Below are positions 38,093 to 46,905 of a stretch of 64,000 bases of DNA, piece by piece. The notes under the pieces were generated by a model, which was given only the letters and a program-made list of their open reading frames with translations, searched no databases and was not told the origin of the DNA. The stretch is from BMS3ABIN03 sp964418885. GTDB taxonomy: Bacteria; Bacteroidota; Ignavibacteria; Ignavibacteriales; Ignavibacteriaceae. Positions within the stretch are counted from its first letter, which is position 1. Every line of letters begins with the position of its first letter. The stretch spans positions 45,824-109,823 of the forward strand of contig CAYQNW010000001.1 of assembly GCA_964418885.1 (NCBI GenBank), in the 5' to 3' direction. The translations under genes and the position numbers were made by a program.

Positions 38093-38821
38093 ATGAAAAA
38101 ATTATTCATAATACTTTTAACAATTGTTTCAGTTTCTCTTTTTGCCCAGACGCATTCATTAAGACAAACCGTTGGTCAAGTGGATAAAGAAATCACTTTA
38201 AAAGTTAAACTTCAATATCTCGTTTATCTTCCACCTACGTACAAAGATGATAATAAAGAATGGCCGCTTGTTTTGTTTTTACACGGCGCAGGAGAAAGAG
38301 GATATGATTTGAATTTTGTAAATCGAAATGGACCAACAAAACTTGTTGAAGAAGGAAAAGATTTTCCATTCATAATGGTTTCTCCTCAATGTCCGTTGGG
38401 ACAAAGATGGGATGAAAATGAACTCTCAACTTTACTTGATGAAATAGAAAGAATTTACCGTGTAGATAAAAGCAGGGAATATATAACAGGATTAAGTATG
38501 GGTGGAGAAGGTACCTGGAAACTAATAATGTTAGAACCTGATCGCTTTGCTGCTGCGGCTCCTGTATGCGGCAGAACCGGTTCTTCATATCTTGATGCGT
38601 GCAAATTAAAAAATCTTCCAATCTGGGTTTTTCATGGCGCAATGGATGATGTGGTTTCACTTGATGAATCAGTTCGTATGGTAAAAGCTTTGGAACAATG
38701 TGGTAACGATGTCAGGTTCACAATTTATCCAAAAGCAAATCACAATGCCTGGGATGAAACTTACAACAATGAAGAATTATATAATTGGCTTCTCGAACAT
38801 AGCATGGACAAAAATAAATAG
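38093..38821 (+). CDS. Secreted alpha/beta-hydrolase esterase (CE1/phospholipase-like)
   Basis: This 242-residue protein has a signal peptide (MKKLFIILLTIVSVSLFAQ). The fold is visible from LVLFLHGAGERG (oxyanion region). The nucleophile elbow is GLSMGGEGTW, the acid is in FHGAMDDVVS and the histidine is in KANHNAWDE, so the catalytic triad is complete. Related enzymes remove acetyl or feruloyl groups from polysaccharides. The stop is directly followed by the ATG of the GH2 gene. Confidence 0.83.
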   Translation: MKKLFIILLTIVSVSLFAQTHSLRQTVGQVDKEITLKVKLQYLVYLPPTYKDDNKEWPLVLFLHGAGERGYDLNFVNRNGPTKLVEEGKDFPFIMVSPQCPLGQRWDENELSTLLDEIERIYRVDKSREYITGLSMGGEGTWKLIMLEPDRFAAAAPVCGRTGSSYLDACKLKNLPIWVFHGAMDDVVSLDESVRMVKALEQCGNDVRFTIYPKANHNAWDETYNNEELYNWLLEHSMDKNK

Positions 38822-40903
38822 ATGAACTTTTTAAATGATATGAAACTGCTCAACGGAAAATGGAATTTTGTGACTGATGCAAATGATAGACTTTCCTATG
38901 CAAAAGCATTTGAATTGTTGCAAAAAAAGAATACAAGGAAAATGAAAATTCCTGTAAACTGGGAACTTGCCGGACTTCATAACTTTTCCGGAAGTGTCTG
39001 GTTTGTAAAAACTTTTAATTTCAAATCTTCTTCAAATGGGTTGAATATTCTTGAATTCAAAGGAGTTGATTATTTCGCAGATGTCTGGCTGAATGGTAAT
39101 TATCTTGGAAACCACGAAGGTTACTTTCAATCATTTTATTTTGATGTTACTGACGTTCTTAATAAAAATGGTAATAATTATTTGGTTGTAAAAGTAAATT
39201 CACCCTTCGAAGAACCAAAAAAGGTCTGGCCGTTAAAGAAGAAATTAATTAAAGGAATTTTTAATCATCACGACTGCAGACCCGGTGCATGGAGTTACAA
39301 ATACGGACAGGATCAAAATACCGGCGGAATCTGGAATGATGTAATTCTAGATACATTAAATGAAGTATTTATTGAATCTGTTAATATTACTCCGAAGATT
39401 AATTTTGAAGAGAATAATGCATTAGTAAAAGTATCAATAGACTACTATAAAAGAAGAAATACATTCCTCAAAGATAAAGTTGAAATAGAAATTACTTCTC
39501 CATCAGGTAAAAAAATAAAACTCAAAAAAGAAATTCAATTAAAAGATGTAAAAGGAAAATTAAGTTTTGTTTTTGAAATAAATAAACCCGGACTCTGGTG
39601 GTGCTGGGATTTGGGAAAGCCGAATCTTTATCAGTTAGATATCAGTGGAAAATATTTAGATATTGAAAATATCTCTTTTGGCATTCGTGAAGTAAAACTG
39701 AATGATAAAAAAGAATTTTTCCTGAACAATAAAAAACTTTTTCTTCGTGGAACGAATGTAATTCCAACACAGTTTTTGTCTGAATTAAGCAAAAAGAAAA
39801 TAAGTGAACAGGTAACTGCAATAAGGGAAGCAAATATTAATATTTTAAGAATGCATGCGCACGTAAACAGTGAAGAATATTATGATGAATGCGATAAGCA
39901 GGGAATTATTGTCTGGCAGGATTTTGCACTTCAATGGACTTATGATGAATCACCAGAATTTATTGCAAATGCTTCATCACAAATAAAAGATATGGTTAAG
40001 CTGCACTATAACCATCCATCGATTGCTTTCTGGTGCTGTCATAATGAACCGGGCAAACAGATAGAAACCGTCGATCCGTTTTTATATGACGCAATTTTGA
40101 GCATTGATAACAGCAGGATAATCCGTAAAGCATCTAATTATGAAGAACATCCTTACGACGGCTGGTATTGGGGAAACAAGGAACATTTTGCTGCAAAACC
40201 AATGGGACCGCTCGTTACTGAATTTGGTGCGCAGGCTTTGCCGGAATTGAATTCGCTGAAGAAATTTATTCCGCAGAAAGATTTATCGAATCCATTCAAA
40301 GAAAGCTGGGGGTATCACGATTTTCAATATGAACAAACATTTAAAATCGCAGAAGTTTCCCGCGGAAAAAATGTTAAAGAGTTTATTAATAATTCACAAA
40401 TCTACCAGGCTGAACTTTTACAAACGGCAATTGATTTTTACCGAAGAGGAAAAAACAAAGATATAACCGGAATATTTCAGTTTATGTTTATCGATTGCTG
40501 GCCATCAATAACATGGTCAATTGTAGATTTTTATGGTAAAAAGAAAATGGGATATTACGCTGTTCAAAAAGCTTTTCAGTCTTTATATGTTTCAGTTAGT
40601 GTTAGAATGAAAAAATATTTTGCTGGACAGAAACTTAACATTGATTACTGGATTATAAATGATTACCATAAAAATTTTAAGTCATGCAAAATAATTTTCA
40701 GGATTGGTCAAAAGACAATTACTGATTTCCCAGTTAAAAATATTCCGTTTGATTCAGTTACTCACTTTAACTGGGAAACAAATGAAATTAAACTTCCATC
40801 AAAAATGAAAACAGGAAAATATAAAGTTGAAGTTGAAATAATTCAGAATAAAAAAATTATTTCGAAAAATGATTTTGATATTGAAATTGTAAAAAAGAAA
40901 TGA
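38822..40903 (+). CDS. GH2 glycosidase, apparently cytoplasmic
   Basis: This 693-residue protein has the GH2 order: sugar-binding jelly roll (about 1-170), Ig-like sandwich (about 175-285) and TIM barrel. The acid/base glutamate is in WCCHNEPGK (about 410) and the probable nucleophile glutamate in LVTEFGAQAL (about 467). There is no signal peptide: the protein opens with MNFLNDMKLLNGKWNF. It is therefore probably cytoplasmic, or its start is misjudged. GH2 covers beta-galactosidase, beta-mannosidase and beta-glucuronidase activities; the sequence does not decide. Its stop overlaps the next ATG (ATGA). Confidence 0.85.
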   Translation: MNFLNDMKLLNGKWNFVTDANDRLSYAKAFELLQKKNTRKMKIPVNWELAGLHNFSGSVWFVKTFNFKSSSNGLNILEFKGVDYFADVWLNGNYLGNHEGYFQSFYFDVTDVLNKNGNNYLVVKVNSPFEEPKKVWPLKKKLIKGIFNHHDCRPGAWSYKYGQDQNTGGIWNDVILDTLNEVFIESVNITPKINFEENNALVKVSIDYYKRRNTFLKDKVEIEITSPSGKKIKLKKEIQLKDVKGKLSFVFEINKPGLWWCWDLGKPNLYQLDISGKYLDIENISFGIREVKLNDKKEFFLNNKKLFLRGTNVIPTQFLSELSKKKISEQVTAIREANINILRMHAHVNSEEYYDECDKQGIIVWQDFALQWTYDESPEFIANASSQIKDMVKLHYNHPSIAFWCCHNEPGKQIETVDPFLYDAILSIDNSRIIRKASNYEEHPYDGWYWGNKEHFAAKPMGPLVTEFGAQALPELNSLKKFIPQKDLSNPFKESWGYHDFQYEQTFKIAEVSRGKNVKEFINNSQIYQAELLQTAIDFYRRGKNKDITGIFQFMFIDCWPSITWSIVDFYGKKKMGYYAVQKAFQSLYVSVSVRMKKYFAGQKLNIDYWIINDYHKNFKSCKIIFRIGQKTITDFPVKNIPFDSVTHFNWETNEIKLPSKMKTGKYKVEVEIIQNKKIISKNDFDIEIVKKK

Positions 40904-42008
40904 AAGACGTCGTAAGTAAATATGGGAATTCCGGAATAATAATTCTGGCTATAGCATTTATGTTATTTACATTTAGCTGCAGTAAGAAAGAAAATGGTAA
41001 TGTAACAATAAAATTCTGGGCAATGGGTACTGAAGCCGAATATGTAACAAAACTGGTTCCTGAATTTGAAAAGAAAAATCCGGGGATTCATGTTGAAGTT
41101 CAGCAAATTCCATGGAATGCTGCTCAGGAAAAACTTGTGACCGCTTTTGCAAGTGATAATACACCGGATATTTGTCAGCTTGGCAATACCTGGATTCCTC
41201 AATTTTCATCCCTTGGCGGAATAATCAAACTGGATGATTTTATTGCAGAATCGAAAGTTATAAACAAAGAAAATTATTTTTCCGGTGTTTGGGATACGAA
41301 TATAATGGATTCAAGTGTTTACGGAATTCCCTGGTACATTGACACACGTTTGATGTTCTATAGAACTGATGTCTTCAAGAAAGCTGGATATGATAATCCG
41401 CCAAGATCGTGGGATGAACTTTATGATCTGTGTAAAAAAATAAAAGCTCTTTATCCCGGGCAGGATAAATATGCAATTTATCTGCCAACAAATGAATGGA
41501 ATGCTTTTATAATTTTTGCCTTGGAGAACGGAGCTCAATTATTAAAGGATAATAACTCGCTTGGAAATTTCAGTTCTGAAAAATTTAAAGAAGCATTTAA
41601 ATTCCTTACCAGGTTTCATAAAGAAAAGCTTGCTCCTATAGGGATTTCACAGGTTACGAATGTTTATCAGGCATTCGTTGAAGAATATTTTTCAATCTAC
41701 ATTTCCGGTCCCTGGAATATAAATGAATTTAAAAAATGGATGACCAGTGATCTTGCTGATAAATGGTCAACAGCTCCAATGCCCTCAAAGTATGGTGATC
41801 ATTATCCTGGAGTTTCTTTAGCAGGAGGTTCAAGTTTGGTAATATTTAAAGATTGTGAATACAAAGATGAAGCCTGGAAGTTTATTGAATACCTTTCGCA
41901 AACATCAATTCAATTAGAATTTTATAAGTTGTTATATGATCTTCCTGCAGTAAAAGAAGCTTGGGAAGACTCTTCACTCGCGAATAATAAATATATGCAG
42001 GCGTTTCA
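40900..42008 (+). CDS. ABC sugar-binding lipoprotein, 3' end lost in assembly gap
   Basis: About 369 residues of an extracellular solute-binding protein (family 1) remain. The lipoprotein signal ends FTFSC (near residue 27). Typical segments follow: ITIKFWAMGTEAEYV-like start, PWYIDTRLMFYRTDVFKKAG and SGPWNINEFKK. The frame runs into a block of Ns at 42009, so the true C-terminus (perhaps 40-60 residues) is missing. The continuous frame into the permease beyond the gap is an artefact. It belongs to a CUT1-type importer with the two permeases and the ATPase downstream. Confidence 0.9.
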
Positions 42009-42108
42009 NNNNNNNNNNNNNNNNNNNNNNNNNNNNNNNNNNNNNNNNNNNNNNNNNNNNNNNNNNNNNNNNNNNNNNNNNNNNNNNNNNNNNNNNNNNN
42101 NNNNNNNN
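42009..42108. other. Assembly gap of 100 Ns
   Basis: Exactly 100 unknown bases, the usual placeholder for a scaffold join of unknown length. From what the two flanking genes lack, the real distance is probably a few hundred bases; that is inference. Confidence 0.98.
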
Positions 42109-42813
42109 CAGCTTTTTGAAGATCCGTTATTCTGGCAGTCTTTGCAGAATACAGTTTATTATGTAGTGCTTGCAACTCCATTGGCAATTGGAATATCTCT
42201 TGGAGCTGCAATATTGCTTAACACAAAACTGATAAAATATAAAGGATTTTTCAGACTCAGTTATTTCATTCCTTATATTACAACCCTGGTTGCTGTGGCC
42301 ATAGTCTGGAGATTTATCTATCACCCCAAATTTGGAATATTAAATTATTTTCTTGGATTATTTGGTGTTAATCCTATCGATTGGCTTGGTAATCCAACTC
42401 TTGCAATGCCTGCAATTGTAATTATGTCTGTGTGGAAAACCTTCGGATATAATATGATAATTTTTCTTGCAGGCTTACAGAATATTCCTGAAGATCTTTA
42501 TGAAGCGGCATCACTTGAAGGTGCAAATGAATGGCAAAAGTTTAAAGCTATTACAATCCCAATGCTTGCACCAACCACATTATTTGTAAGCATAATTACA
42601 ATTGTTGGTTACTTCCAGTTATTTGCCGAACCTTATATTATGACGCAAGGAGGACCGCTGAATAAAACATTGAGTATAGTAGGTTATATGTACCAGGAAG
42701 GTTTCCGATGGTGGAATATGGGTTACTCGGCTTCAATTTCTTTTGTACTGTTTTTTATAATACTAATAGTTACTGTTATTCAATTTAAACTGCAGAAAAA
42801 TCGCTTAGCGTAA
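42109..42813 (+). CDS. ABC sugar permease, MalF/UgpA type, 5' end lost in gap
   Basis: The last 234 residues of a binding-protein-dependent permease are present. Several membrane helices and the EAA loop (EAASLEGANEWQKFKAITIPML, about residues 141-162 of this fragment) are visible. The first helix and start codon, about 60 residues by family comparison, are missing in the N block. The next permease begins 1 bp after its stop. Confidence 0.9.
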   Translation, partial: QLFEDPLFWQSLQNTVYYVVLATPLAIGISLGAAILLNTKLIKYKGFFRLSYFIPYITTLVAVAIVWRFIYHPKFGILNYFLGLFGVNPIDWLGNPTLAMPAIVIMSVWKTFGYNMIIFLAGLQNIPEDLYEAASLEGANEWQKFKAITIPMLAPTTLFVSIITIVGYFQLFAEPYIMTQGGPLNKTLSIVGYMYQEGFRWWNMGYSASISFVLFFIILIVTVIQFKLQKNRLA

Positions 42814-42814
42814 A

Positions 42815-43624
42815 ATGAAAAAGTTATTTTTATACACTTTTCTCGCTATTACATCAATCATCACTTTGATTCCTTTTATCTGGATGATTTCAGCTTCTTT
42901 TATGCCTGATGGAAAAGCAAGTGTTTATCCTCCGGTATTTTTCCCCACTGAATTTTTACTTGATCAATATGTTCATCTATTAACAAGATTGAGTGTTGCG
43001 CGAAGTTTTCTGAACAGTATTATTCTTTCTACGATGGTTACTTTCTTTTCATTGTTCTTTAACTCGATGGCAGGGTATGCTTTTGCAAAGTACAGGTTTG
43101 CCGGAAAGAGTAAGCTTTTCAATCTTCTGTTAGTTAATATGATTGTCCCTAGCCAGGTAACAATGCTTCCATTGTTTTTAATGCTGAAATCAGTCGGATT
43201 AATTAATACATACTTTGCTATTCTTGTAACAGGACTTGCAAATATTTTCGGCATCTTTTTAATAAGACAGCATTGTATGGCTATACCCGATAGCTTAATT
43301 GAAGCCGCTAAAATGGATGGTGCAACTGACTTCCAGGTTTACAGGAAAATAATTCTTCCTTTGGCTGTTCCTGTTTTAGTTACATTAGGAATTATAACTT
43401 TTCTTGGAACATGGAATGATTTTCTCTGGCCGCTGATTGCTTTAACAGATGATTCAATGTACACACTTCCGGTAGCTCTTTCAAGTTTAATGCTTGAACA
43501 TACCAAAGACCCTGAATTAATGATGGCGGGATCGGTTATAACTATTATTCCTGTTATAATCGTATTTCTGGTACTGCAGAGATATTATATAAAAGGGATT
43601 ATGATGGGCAGCGTAAAGGAATGA
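42815..43624 (+). CDS. ABC sugar permease, MalG/UgpE type
   Basis: This 269-residue, six-helix permease has the EAA loop LIEAAKMDGATDFQVYRKIILP at about residues 163-184. Length and the final positively charged tail are normal for the second permease of CUT1 sugar importers. It pairs with the truncated permease before it and the ATPase after it. Confidence 0.92.
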   Translation: MKKLFLYTFLAITSIITLIPFIWMISASFMPDGKASVYPPVFFPTEFLLDQYVHLLTRLSVARSFLNSIILSTMVTFFSLFFNSMAGYAFAKYRFAGKSKLFNLLLVNMIVPSQVTMLPLFLMLKSVGLINTYFAILVTGLANIFGIFLIRQHCMAIPDSLIEAAKMDGATDFQVYRKIILPLAVPVLVTLGIITFLGTWNDFLWPLIALTDDSMYTLPVALSSLMLEHTKDPELMMAGSVITIIPVIIVFLVLQRYYIKGIMMGSVKE

Positions 43625-43669
43625 AAACAGAATTGATTGGTTTAAAGTCAATTTTAAGGAAATAAAAAA

Positions 43670-44779
43670 ATGGCTGAAGTTTTATTAAAAAAAGTTTCAA
43701 AAACTTATGACGGAAAAAATTTGGCTGTCAAAGAAGCCGATGTTGATATTAATGATAAAGAATTCGTTGTTGTTGTCGGACCCTCAGGTTGTGGTAAATC
43801 AACCTTGCTTAGAATGATTGCAGGACTTGAAGATATTACAGCAGGAGAAATTTATATTGATGGAAATTTGGTTAACAAAATTCCGCCAAAAGATCGTGAC
43901 ATTGCAATGGTGTTTCAGAACTATGCACTATATCCCCATATGACGGTATTTGAAAACATCGCTTTTGGATTAATGCTTAGAAATTTTGGTAAAGATGAAA
44001 TTAAGAAGAGAGTAGAAGAAGCAGCGGCAATACTTGATTTGCAAAACTATCTGGATAGAAAACCTAAACAACTTTCAGGCGGACAAAGGCAAAGGGTTGC
44101 AGTAGGTCGTGCAATAGTTAGAAAACCAAAAGTTTTTTTATTTGATGAGCCTTTAAGCAATCTTGATGCAAAGCTAAGAGTTCAGATGAGAACCGAAATT
44201 TCAAGGCTTCATAAAAACCTAGATGCAACGATGATTTATGTTACACATGATCAGACCGAAGCGATGACGATGGGTGATAGAATAGTGGTAATGAATGAAG
44301 GTAGTGTTCAACAAGTTGATACACCAATCAGCTTGTATAATAATCCACAAAATAAATTTGTTGCGGGATTTATCGGAAGTCCATCAATGAATTTCTTAGA
44401 GGGAAAAATTATTAACTTAAGTGGATTAAAATTTATAAGCAGCGATAAGGGATTTGAATTTAATCTTCTTGCAGATCAAATTGATTTGTTGAGAGATTGT
44501 GATAATGAATCTATTATATTAGGAATAAGACCCGAAAATATAAACCTACAAAAAGGGAATGACGGGATTTCTCTAAATGCTGATCTTGATGTGATTGAAC
44601 CGATGGGTAACGAAACCATTTTGTATTTTCAAATTGATGGAAAGCAATTTATTTCCAGGGTGCATACCGATCGAAATTTAAAATCGAACGATAAGTTGAC
44701 CTTGTTTTTTGATAAAAGAAGAATTCTTTTTTTTGACAAAGAAACAGAGGGGAACCTAACCTATCAAACTCGGGATTAA
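43670..44779 (+). CDS. ABC sugar importer ATPase (MalK/MsmK/UgpC type)
   Basis: This 369-residue protein has an ABC domain with Walker A GPSGCGKST (about 38-46), signature LSGGQRQR (about 134-141) and Walker B VFLFDEPLSNLD (about 154-165). A C-terminal TOBE/regulatory domain (about 235-365) is typical of CUT1 importers. Such ATPases can serve more than one importer, but a full importer lies directly upstream. AAGGAAAT precedes the ATG. It is the last gene of the carbohydrate locus. Confidence 0.93.
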   Translation: MAEVLLKKVSKTYDGKNLAVKEADVDINDKEFVVVVGPSGCGKSTLLRMIAGLEDITAGEIYIDGNLVNKIPPKDRDIAMVFQNYALYPHMTVFENIAFGLMLRNFGKDEIKKRVEEAAAILDLQNYLDRKPKQLSGGQRQRVAVGRAIVRKPKVFLFDEPLSNLDAKLRVQMRTEISRLHKNLDATMIYVTHDQTEAMTMGDRIVVMNEGSVQQVDTPISLYNNPQNKFVAGFIGSPSMNFLEGKIINLSGLKFISSDKGFEFNLLADQIDLLRDCDNESIILGIRPENINLQKGNDGISLNADLDVIEPMGNETILYFQIDGKQFISRVHTDRNLKSNDKLTLFFDKRRILFFDKETEGNLTYQTRD

Positions 44780-44984
44780 ATCTGGGATTATTTCTACTAA
44801 TTTTCAATGACAGAACTGAATAGTATTTACTATGCCTATCACAGCTAAACTTGCTTCAAAAATATAATGCAATCCCATTTTGATAAAAATTCGCACTTTT
44901 TTTTGTCCATTTATATTAAAAAAAATGAACAATCCAGTGGTATATTTATTGAAAATTGCAATGTACATTTTAGAGGGCAATTTA
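44780..44984. other. Gap between sugar locus and next gene
   Basis: No clear gene or terminator. An open frame upstream of 44985 continues into the next CDS, but its residues look like translated AT-rich non-coding DNA. Confidence 0.4.
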
Positions 44985-45716
44985 ATGTTTACATTAAACA
45001 TAAACTATTTCTTACCTCCTATTGAGGATATTGAATATAATCAGTATAAGATTCTTGCGATACTGAAGGATTTTAGGAAACAATTCCGCAAAAACAAATT
45101 ATATCCCGCATTTACCGAGTTAAATCAGATAGGTCGTTTTTTGAATACTTACCTGTCTAAATCTTCTCTTACTAAATCAACTGACTCTAAGAAAATTAAA
45201 ACCTTATTTCTAGATGACGCAGTAGGTAATAGTGAGAACGAAAATAGTGAAACGCAGAGCGATCCTGAAACTGTTGAAATAATTCGATGGGCAAAGCCAC
45301 ATGTAGAATCTGTAATGGCGGAAGGGTATGCAATTTACGAGTTTGTTCAAAGTAATCTTCGTATAAAGTCTATTGAACCAATGCCGTCTTACAGAGATCA
45401 GGGCTATTTTATAGTTCACGATTATAATAATGCTCAGCTTTTGTTAATAGAATATTCCGGTTATTTCTTTGAATCGAAGAAAACACCGGTACGGTCATTA
45501 AAAACAAAATTAATTACACAGGTACCTTTTAACAAAAGTTACTCTTCTCCGACAGAAGTTGGGATTAGACTGATTGAAAAGTATGGGGACCTGGTTAACC
45601 CGGCTCTATACATCTGTGATTCGAATTTAGAGCTTCCATTTTCAGAAACAGTATTTCCTATTGCTAAAGGTAAGCTTTTATCTTCTTTGACTAGGCACCA
45701 GGTTAAATATTATTAA
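44985..45716 (+). CDS. Unrecognised protein
   Basis: The protein has 243 residues from ATG 44985 (MFTLNINYFLPPIEDIEYNQYK). The frame is open further upstream to about 44880, but that part is low-complexity and lacks a ribosome site. The protein is soluble, with no signal peptide or membrane segment. It has a charged helical N-terminal third (AILKDFRKQFRKNKLYPAFTE), a Ser/Asp-rich linker (about 60-90) and a mixed alpha/beta C-terminal part with IVHDYNNAQLLLIEYSGYFFE. I do not recognise the family. It stands alone between the sugar locus and the electron-transfer cluster. Confidence 0.55.
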   Translation: MFTLNINYFLPPIEDIEYNQYKILAILKDFRKQFRKNKLYPAFTELNQIGRFLNTYLSKSSLTKSTDSKKIKTLFLDDAVGNSENENSETQSDPETVEIIRWAKPHVESVMAEGYAIYEFVQSNLRIKSIEPMPSYRDQGYFIVHDYNNAQLLLIEYSGYFFESKKTPVRSLKTKLITQVPFNKSYSSPTEVGIRLIEKYGDLVNPALYICDSNLELPFSETVFPIAKGKLLSSLTRHQVKYY

Positions 45717-45937
45717 AGATTAGTTCTTAACAGATAATATCCCGGACAGTATAATTCTAGCTGGAATTCTACCGGATTTGTATAACCACATTTCGGACAC
45801 AGTAAATCATTTAACTTTGATTTTATTTTCCTATCTGTATATTTTATCTCCGATTGCAATATTATAAAAAGATTGCATAAATGTTTTGCAATACTTTTTA
45901 CTGATTTAAGAAGCTGTAATATAAAACAGCAATTCAT
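45713..45937 (-). CDS. Doubtful small minus-strand ORF with a CPKCGY motif
   Basis: A 74-codon frame fills the 253-bp gap before the cytochrome b gene. Its C-terminal half contains LLCPKCGYTNPVEFQLELYCPG, which looks like half of a zinc ribbon, and it does not lie opposite another gene. There is no ribosome site and the N-terminal half is nondescript. It may be a decayed gene fragment. A hairpin-like sequence (CCGG...AATTC...GAATT...CCGG, about 45743-45777) overlaps it. Confidence 0.2.
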   Translation of the reverse strand: MNCCFILQLLKSVKSIAKHLCNLFIILQSEIKYTDRKIKSKLNDLLCPKCGYTNPVEFQLELYCPGYYLLRTNL

Positions 45938-45969
45938 TTGTACATATAGTTTTATCAGGGGATAGTAAT

Positions 45970-46905
45970 ATGATTATACTTTATTTGTTTACTTATCTCG
46001 CAGTTGTACTGTTCATTATATTAGTTATTTCCAAAATTGTAAAGTATTACTCTACACCAGTTCACGTGCGTTGGGAATTATACCCTGTTGCCCATGAGAC
46101 AGATCGAAATAAGTATGGAGGCTCTTATTATGAAGAGGAAGGCTGGTGGAAAAAGAAGGTTAAGAAGAATCATCTTGCCGAATTTTGGGTGATGTTCGAA
46201 GAGATATTTTTTCTAAAGGGGGTCTATCATAACAATAAAAAACTTTGGTTTTTTTCTTTTCCTTTTCATCTTGGGCTGTACCTGATAGTCGGTACTTTTT
46301 TCCTGATCTTTGCTTCTGCTATTCTTGATATTACTGCCGTTATAAATTTGAATAATATTCAAACCGCTTTTGGTAATATTCTTACAATTATCACAGATAT
46401 ATGTGGTTATGCGGGTCTTGGATTGACTTTTATAGGATGCATTGGCTTGATTATTCAAAGATTATCAGATAAAAAATTTAAATTCTATAACGCTCCAATG
46501 GATTTCGTTAACCTGATTTTCATTTTGGTTCTAGATGTTAGTATTTCACTTACTCTTGTTTTTTCAAATCCATCTTTTATTCTTAGTAAGCTTTATGCAA
46601 AGAATCTTTTAACTTTCAGTTTTGCAAACATTCCCGATACTTTATTCATCGTTCATATTATTCTTATCTCATTTTTCCTGCTATATTTTCCTATTACAAG
46701 AATGATGCATTTGTTTGCCAAATACTTTACATATCATAATGTACGATGGGAAGATGAAGCAAACGTTAAAGGTGGGAAATTAGAAAAGAGAATAAAAGAA
46801 GCATTGAATTTTGGTGTAAGCTGGTCTGCCCCACATATGAAAACCGGAAAGACGTGGGCAGAAGTCGCAACAACCTTTCCTCCGGAGATAAAAAATGAAA
46901 ACTAG
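45970..46905 (+). CDS. Membrane cytochrome b subunit (TmcC/DsrM/NarI-like)
   Basis: This 311-residue protein has membrane helices at about 3-22, 93-115, 133-155, 177-197 and 222-245. A cytoplasmic loop with VRWELYPVAHE (about 34-44) recalls TmcC-type subunits of sulfate reducers. Histidines within helices could bind heme b. It overlaps the following CCG-domain gene by 11 bp, the usual pairing of quinol- or cytochrome-linked b subunit and HdrD-like subunit. An AGGGGATA site precedes the ATG. I infer electron exchange between membrane carriers and the cytoplasmic iron-sulfur protein. Confidence 0.78.
   Translation: MIILYLFTYLAVVLFIILVISKIVKYYSTPVHVRWELYPVAHETDRNKYGGSYYEEEGWWKKKVKKNHLAEFWVMFEEIFFLKGVYHNNKKLWFFSFPFHLGLYLIVGTFFLIFASAILDITAVINLNNIQTAFGNILTIITDICGYAGLGLTFIGCIGLIIQRLSDKKFKFYNAPMDFVNLIFILVLDVSISLTLVFSNPSFILSKLYAKNLLTFSFANIPDTLFIVHIILISFFLLYFPITRMMHLFAKYFTYHNVRWEDEANVKGGKLEKRIKEALNFGVSWSAPHMKTGKTWAEVATTFPPEIKNEN

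Noticed and set aside
40900..42813. A single 637-residue binding-protein/permease fusion
   Set aside because: The frame is open only because 100 Ns are read as unknown residues; the two halves are different protein families and each lacks its inner end.
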